Notes under the pieces: generated by a model
The model's database searches: none
What the model saw: the letters and a program-made list of their open reading frames with translations, nothing else
What the model was told of the DNA's origin: nothing
Translations under genes and position numbers: made by a program
Shown: positions 8,166 to 11,742 of the stretch, piece by piece
Position numbering within the stretch: the stretch's first letter is position 1
How the letters are laid out: each line of letters begins with the position of its first letter
NCBI GenBank assembly: GCA_001785175.1
Contig: MFSY01000062.1
Location: 3,119-14,860, forward strand
Origin: Candidatus Muproteobacteria bacterium RIFCSPHIGHO2_01_FULL_65_16
GTDB lineage: Bacteria > Pseudomonadota > Gammaproteobacteria > Acidiferrobacterales > Sulfurifustaceae
Direction of reading: 5' to 3'
Length of the DNA: 11,742 bases

Positions 8166-8537
8166 TCAATTCGACTTGGCGGCGCGCGCGTCTATCTCGC
8201 GCAGCAGCCCGCTAAGCCACGGCCCGGACTCGAGCGTGCGCCCGCCGGGCAGAACCACCAAGTAGGGCTTGCCGCTCATTGACGAGCGGCTGCCGATCTT
8301 TTCGATGAAAACCTCCGCGGTGACCACGCGGTCGCCGGCCCGTTCCCACTTCATCCGCAGGTGCGCCGCCGCTTCCTGCGCGCTGTGAGCGGTGTCGTTG
8401 CGCACGAACACGACGCCGGACGCGGCGACGCGTCCGAGCAGGGTCTCGATGCGCGCCTGCTCGGCCGGCTCGGCGGCCCGCGCGAACGGCGCCAGGCAGA
8501 GCAGCGCAACGATGGTCAGCGTCGGCATCCGGCGCAT
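8166..8537 (-). CDS. DUF5329-type small exported protein
   Basis: This 123-residue protein has an N-terminal signal peptide, MRRMPTLTIVALLCLAPFARA, with an apparent AxA cleavage site. The mature part, ARIETLLGRVAASGVVFVRNDTAHSAQ..HLRMKWERAGDRV..AEVFIEKIGSRSSMSGKPYLVV..GGRTLESGPWL, resembles what I recall of the DUF5329 family of short periplasmic proteins of unknown function. ATG 8537 is the upstream start; ATG at 8528 is an alternative that shortens the n-region by three residues. It starts 2 bases after the stop of the upstream lipoprotein gene, so the pair is almost surely co-transcribed. The GGGGG run just upstream is a weak ribosome site. The family name comes from memory of the motif pattern; secretion is well supported. 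Confidence 0.8.
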   Translation of the reverse strand: MRRMPTLTIVALLCLAPFARAAEPAEQARIETLLGRVAASGVVFVRNDTAHSAQEAAAHLRMKWERAGDRVVTAEVFIEKIGSRSSMSGKPYLVVLPGGRTLESGPWLSGLLREIDARAAKSN

Positions 8538-8539
8538 GT

Positions 8540-8998
8540 TCAGCCCCCGATTTTCTCGACGTTGTTCGCGCCGAACTGTCCACGCAGCGTATCCAGCAGC
8601 GCCAGTTCGATCTGGGAGGATTCCAGCGGCACCTTGCCGTCATGCAGCAGTTGGACCGTGGCGTTGCCGTCCTTGTACAGCAGGGTCAGGATGATGGTGT
8701 GCTCCGTGTCGTAGAGCAGGCCGCTCACCTTGACCCTGAGTTGGTGCTGCTCCTGCGCCCAGCCCGCGCCCAGAACACTCTTGCCCGGGGGGAGCGGCTC
8801 CATCCGCTGCCCGCGCGCGAACTCGCGGATCACGCGGAACGCCTTTTCACGATCCCGCTCCTTGAACTGGATGGTGCTCAGATTTGCCCCATCCGCGGTG
8901 AGCGTGGGATTGACCTTGAGCTCGATGGGCACGCTCAGACAGGCGCTCAGGAGCAGCGCCGGGACCAGGAGCGCCAGGCCCCCCGTCTTGGTGATCAT
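8540..8998 (-). CDS. Putative lipoprotein of unknown function
   Basis: I do not recognise this 152-residue protein. It begins with a short basic n-region, a hydrophobic core and a clear lipobox LLLSAC, with Cys20 as the predicted lipidated residue, followed by L-S, so no Asp+2 retention signal. It therefore probably goes to the outer membrane through the Lol route, to which the lolA in this window belongs. The mature part is mixed alpha/beta in character: a charged segment FKERDREKAFRVIREFARG, then alternating strands (HQLRVKVSGLLY, TIILTLLYKDGNATVQLLHDG), ending in a helical stretch. The start ATG at 8998 has a good Shine-Dalgarno, AAGGAG (complement of 9004-9009), 5 bases away. It is the first gene of a two-gene unit with the DUF5329 protein. 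Confidence 0.82.
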   Translation of the reverse strand: MITKTGGLALLVPALLLSACLSVPIELKVNPTLTADGANLSTIQFKERDREKAFRVIREFARGQRMEPLPPGKSVLGAGWAQEQHQLRVKVSGLLYDTEHTIILTLLYKDGNATVQLLHDGKVPLESSQIELALLDTLRGQFGANNVEKIGG

Positions 8999-9009
8999 GG
9001 TTTCTCCTT

Positions 9010-9241
9010 CATGGGTTTAGGCATGTTTTCCGCCCTACATGCCGACACTAGCCGCGCGGGGGGTGTATTTCAAGCCCGACCTGAAGCCGGGAAATTGTTG
9101 TGGATTTTTGCCCGCGACGTGGGTAAAGTAATTGCGTTGCAGTGCACTCTTGTAGTCAGTCCGGAAGCCCTCCAGTTTCTTCGGTAGTGACTCCCGCAAT
9201 TTCACTTCCAGGAATGAACTGCAAACCATCGCAATTCAACC
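9010..9241. other. Divergent intergenic region, lipoprotein gene / cold-shock gene
   Basis: This stretch separates two divergently transcribed genes and should hold promoters for both. I see no consensus -35/-10 pair that I trust. It could include a long 5' leader for the cold-shock gene, as in cspA-type genes, but no conserved cold-box-like element was recognised. The reading frame running through 9142-9258 is an upstream extension of the csp frame, without family similarity. Confidence 0.4.
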
Positions 9242-9258
9242 AAGAGAGAGGTATTTCA

Positions 9259-9462
9259 GTGATTACAGGAACAGTAAAGTGGTTTAACGACGCCAAGGGC
9301 TTCGGCTTCATTACCCCGTCGGACGGCGGCAAGGATGTGTTCGTGCATCACTCCGCCATTCTGGGTAGCGGCTTCAAGACCTTGACCGAGGGACAGCAGG
9401 TGAAGTTTGAGCTGCAGCAGGGCCCGAAGGGCCCGTCGGCGGCCAACGTCCAGCCGGCCTGA
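9259..9462 (+). CDS. Cold-shock domain protein (CspA family), GTG start
   Basis: This is a 67-residue single OB-fold RNA/DNA chaperone that melts mRNA secondary structure, usually in the cytoplasm. The domain is complete: [15 protein letters not shown] carries the RNP1 motif (KGFGFI, 13-18), VFVHH (27-31) is RNP2, and the end AANVQPA matches the usual AANV tail. The start is GTG at 9259, supported by a purine-rich AGAGAGAGG Shine-Dalgarno at 9242-9250, 8 bases away. The frame is open upstream to an ATG at 9142, but that extension bears no similarity to the family. It has a stand-alone terminator downstream and faces a divergent lipoprotein gene, so it is probably monocistronic. Which paralogue (cold-induced or constitutive) it is cannot be told from sequence. 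Confidence 0.96.
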   Translation: MITGTVKWFNDAKGFGFITPSDGGKDVFVHHSAILGSGFKTLTEGQQVKFELQQGPKGPSAANVQPA

Positions 9463-9494
9463 CCATCAGGCACTGCGCAAGCAGGCTTGAAACC

Positions 9495-9526
9495 AAGACC
9501 CCGCCGTACGGCGGGGTCTTTTTTTT
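9495..9526 (+). terminator. Rho-independent terminator of the cold-shock gene
   Basis: A perfect 26-base palindrome (9495-9520; half-site AAGACCCCGCCGT) ends in eight T. It lies 32 bases after the csp stop. On the other strand it sits immediately past the stop of the convergent gene at 9525-9851, whose TAA lies inside the T-run, but reading leftwards no U-run follows, so it may serve that gene poorly. Confidence 0.95.
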
Positions 9527-9851
9527 AGGTGGTCGAGGATGTGGTCGAGGACGCCGGTTTTCGGCCGCGCGGGCTCCAGATGGACTGCGCCGAAAGCCCG
9601 CGGACGTTCAGCTGCTCGGCGCACCGCGCGGCGTACGCGATCACGTCCTTGCGCGACCCGCGCCGGTGGCCGGTGATGGTGGAGCGGCCGCTTTCGAGAA
9701 CATAGCGGTACCAGTCCTCTCCCGGGCTGCCGTCGGGGGCGTCGGTCTTTTCCACGCGCGCCACCTTGAACGGGCGCGGCATGGCGGGGTGCACGTCCGC
9801 GCTCGCGGCCGTCTTGGCTGGTTCGGTAACGTCGGTTGTCGAATGAGTCAT
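9525..9851 (-). CDS. Small hypothetical protein (GEDWYRYVLESG..ITGHRRGS type)
   Basis: I cannot name this 108-residue protein. It has no signal peptide or membrane segment. The N-terminal 40 residues are low complexity (Ala/Thr/Pro). The core at 43-84 looks like a real folded module: PGEDWYRYVLESGRSTITG, then HRRGSRKDVIAYAARCAEQLN, a strand-turn-helix pattern I recall from short conserved proteins of gammaproteobacteria. A basic SPRGRKPA segment near the end suggests nucleic-acid or partner binding (inference). The last eight residues SSTTSSTT come from a 12-bp tandem duplication (9529-9540 and 9541-9552). The frame stays open upstream to 10127, but I chose ATG 9851 because the preceding residues are unstructured and a likely promoter lies at 10021-10026. 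There is no good Shine-Dalgarno. Confidence 0.65.
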   Translation of the reverse strand: MTHSTTDVTEPAKTAASADVHPAMPRPFKVARVEKTDAPDGSPGEDWYRYVLESGRSTITGHRRGSRKDVIAYAARCAEQLNVRGLSAQSIWSPRGRKPASSTTSSTT

Positions 9852-10020
9852 GGGCGAATATGCGGCTGGGCCGCGGTTTAGCAACTCCCGGCCCGCGGTG
9901 GTTCCCGTGCGCTGGAGGCGGTAAGTGGCGACGCCCAGCGGGCCGCGGCTGATTGCAAGCAGGATCCATTTGCATGGAGGGCCGGTTGCTCCGCGAGCCC
10001 GACTACGCCGACAGACGCGC

Positions 10021-10026
10021 ATTATA
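10021..10026 (-). promoter_or_regulatory. Extended -10 promoter for the leftward hypothetical gene
   Basis: On the minus strand the sequence reads TGATATAATG: a consensus TATAAT with a TG one base upstream, the extended -10 form. There is no good -35 at 17 bases. Start of transcription would be near 10014, leaving a leader of about 160 bases before ATG 9851. Confidence 0.5.
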
Positions 10027-10349
10027 TCACGATCGGCCGCGCTTTTGGGCGGCCAATTGGCGGTTGGCGCGCCTGGCGGAAGATTTCCGTCGCCGTTCTG
10101 CGATCCGATGGCTGAGCCGGAGGGCACAAGAGACTCGGATATTCAGCCGCGCCTACCGGAAGGCGGCCAACACCTACCCGCCTTTGTGAGATATGCCTTT
10201 TGCGTCGGGAAAGCACCGGTACCGGGACGGTATTCTGGTTATACTTAGCCCAGCCGCGCCCCGACCGGACGTTGCCGCTATATTCCAAACAGGTTGATGT
10301 TTCCAGCGCTACATATTGATTTTATTGAATAAAGTTTTATCCTGCCGGT
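10027..10349. other. Intergenic region upstream of cysG
   Basis: No gene with recognisable features is seen here. Frames crossing it lack family motifs and ribosome sites. The last 50 bases before cysG are AT-rich, unlike the surroundings. Two -10-like hexamers face cysG, TATACT at 10240-10245 and TATATT at 10279-10284, but neither has a fitting -35. cysG itself lacks a clear Shine-Dalgarno. Confidence 0.4.
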
Positions 10350-11742
10350 ATGGATTTTCTTCCCATATTTCTTGATCTCAAGGGCCGAACCTGCGTCGTG
10401 ATCGGCGGCGGCGAGGTGGCCGCGCGCAAGGTCGGGTTGTTGCTGGGGGCCGGGGCGCAAGTGCGCGTGTACGCCCCGGCGCTCGGGGAAACCCTGGGGC
10501 GGCTCGCGCGCGCAGGAAAGATCGGTCATTTTCCCAGCGACTTCCGCGCCGAGCAGCTCGACGAGGCCGCGCTCGCGATCGCCGCGACCGACGACGATGC
10601 GGTGAACCGCGCGGTCCATGAGGCGGCCGGGGCGCGACGCATCCCGGTGAACGTGGTGGATCACCCGGAGCTTTCGAGCTTCATCATGCCGTCCATCATT
10701 GATCGCTCGCCGGTGGTGGCGGCGGTTTCCACCGGCGGCGCCTCGCCCGTGCTCGCGCGGCTGATACGCGCGCGCCTCGAGACCCTGATCCCGGCCGGCT
10801 TCGGCCGGCTGGCGCAACTGGCGGCAGGCTTTCGCGACCGGGTCAAGGGCCGCATCACGCAGCCGGAGCGGCGGCGCCGCTTCTGGGAGGAGGTGCTCGG
10901 CGGGTATATCGCCGAGCTGGTCTATTCCGGCCAGGACGCGGCCGCGCGCGCGGCGCTGCAGAAGAAGCTCGACACCGTGGACAACGGCGCGGCCGTCACC
11001 GGCGAGGTCTATCTGGTCGGTGGCGGGCCGGGCGATCCCGAGTTGCTCACGCTGCGCGCGCTGCGGCTCATGCAGCAGGCGGATGTCGTGGTGCATGACC
11101 GTCTGGTGTCGCAGGAAGTGCTGAATCTCGTGCGACTCGAGGCGGCGCGCATCTACGCCGGCAAGGAGCGCGACCAGCACACGCTGCCGCAGGAGGACAT
11201 CAATCAACTCCTGGTGCGCCTGGCGCGCGCGGGTAAGCGGGTGCTGCGGCTGAAAGGCGGCGATCCGTTCATCTTCGGGCGCGGCGGCGAGGAGATAGAC
11301 ACGCTCATGCAGCAGGGTATTCCGTTTCAGGTCGTGCCGGGGATCACCGCCGCCGCCGGCTGCGCCGCCTACGCCGGTATCCCGCTCACGCACCGCGACT
11401 ACGCCCAGGCGGTGATGTTCGTCGCCGGTCACCTCAAGGACGGGACCATGAACCTCAACTGGAAAGCGCTGGCGCAACCCAGGCAGACGCTCGTGTTCTA
11501 CATGGGGCTGCACGGCGTGGAGATCATCTGCCGCGAGCTCGCGCGCCACGGCCTGCCGGCGTCCACGCCGGCGGCGCTGGTGCAACAGGGCACGACGCGC
11601 CGCCAGCGCGTGCTCACCGGCACACTCGAAACCCTGCCGCGCATCGTCGCGCAGGCGGGCGTGCAGGCGCCGACGCTCATCATCGTGGGCGAGGTAGTGC
11701 GGCTGCGCGAGAAGCTGAAGTGGTTCGAGCCGGAAAAAGGCG
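10350..11742 (+). CDS. cysG: Siroheme synthase CysG, 3'-truncated by the window edge
   Basis: This trifunctional enzyme makes siroheme for sulfite and nitrite reductases: C-terminal uroporphyrinogen-III C-methyltransferase (two SAM-dependent methylations), then N-terminal NAD-dependent precorrin-2 dehydrogenase and sirohydrochlorin ferrochelatase. From ATG 10350 (MDFLPIF, as in E. coli MDHLPIF), 464 codons are open with no stop; E. coli CysG has 457, so only a few codons should be missing. Visible features are the NAD site GGGEVAARK (19-27), the ATDDDAVN segment (80-87), catalytic Asp104 in NVVD, and [11 protein letters not shown] (111-121). Then come the methyltransferase [12 protein letters not shown] (224-235), [15 protein letters not shown] (301-315), VPGITAA (329-335) and the end LREKLKWFE. 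Thr replaces Ser at position 128, the serine reported to be phosphorylated in Salmonella CysG. The run of AT-rich bases upstream may hold its promoter. Confidence 0.97.
   Translation, partial: MDFLPIFLDLKGRTCVVIGGGEVAARKVGLLLGAGAQVRVYAPALGETLGRLARAGKIGHFPSDFRAEQLDEAALAIAATDDDAVNRAVHEAAGARRIPVNVVDHPELSSFIMPSIIDRSPVVAAVSTGGASPVLARLIRARLETLIPAGFGRLAQLAAGFRDRVKGRITQPERRRRFWEEVLGGYIAELVYSGQDAAARAALQKKLDTVDNGAAVTGEVYLVGGGPGDPELLTLRALRLMQQADVVVHDRLVSQEVLNLVRLEAARIYAGKERDQHTLPQEDINQLLVRLARAGKRVLRLKGGDPFIFGRGGEEIDTLMQQGIPFQVVPGITAAAGCAAYAGIPLTHRDYAQAVMFVAGHLKDGTMNLNWKALAQPRQTLVFYMGLHGVEIICRELARHGLPASTPAALVQQGTTRRQRVLTGTLETLPRIVAQAGVQAPTLIIVGEVVRLREKLKWFEPEKG

Noticed and set aside
9142..9258. N-terminal extension of the cold-shock protein to ATG 9142
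   Set aside because: The extension shows no similarity to the family, and a purine-rich ribosome site precisely precedes GTG 9259.

Overview
The window is GC-rich, tightly packed chromosomal DNA, most likely from a gammaproteobacterium. The gene order ftsK - lolA - rarA - crcB - serS - cysG is the one I know from Pseudomonas and relatives. The YccA and CysG proteins also resemble their gammaproteobacterial counterparts almost motif by motif. I cannot fix the genus; a Chromatiales- or Acidiferrobacterales-like lineage would fit the base composition and style.

Left part (2-5072, all on +): the 3' part of ftsK (chromosome translocase motor and gamma domain), lolA (periplasmic lipoprotein carrier), rarA (replication-fork AAA+ ATPase), a secreted Sel1-repeat protein, crcB (fluoride channel) and a DUF190 protein. 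Most junctions overlap by a few bases (ATGA or TAATG types), so this looks like one transcription unit. Middle (5073-6849): a repeat-filled gap of about 430 bp, then serS, closed by a perfect 17-bp-stem bidirectional terminator shared with the convergent yccA gene.

Right part (6868-10349) separates serS from cysG, which are neighbours in Pseudomonas. It holds yccA (-), a 144-bp MITE-like palindromic element, tRNA-Ser(UGA), a stem-loop-rich cassette bracketed by a second copy of the tRNA 3' end, a DUF5329 secreted protein and an unknown lipoprotein (both -), a cold-shock protein (+) with a textbook terminator, and a small conserved-type hypothetical protein (-) with an extended -10 promoter. 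The window ends inside cysG (siroheme synthase), only a few codons from its expected end.

The coding genes are largely housekeeping. The unusual material is in the junctions: at least six short-period or palindromic repeat elements of different families (heptads with a CAAG core, CGCAGAG octads, CGCAGAT nonads, CCCTCTCCC palindromes, CTTGGCG nonads, and a TIR-bounded element). Two of them have become coding sequence, in the LolA signal peptide and at the N-terminus of the Sel1 protein. The best candidate for something undescribed is the stem-loop cassette downstream of tRNA-Ser at 7909-8110. I see no CRISPR array, phage genes, transposase or defence system.
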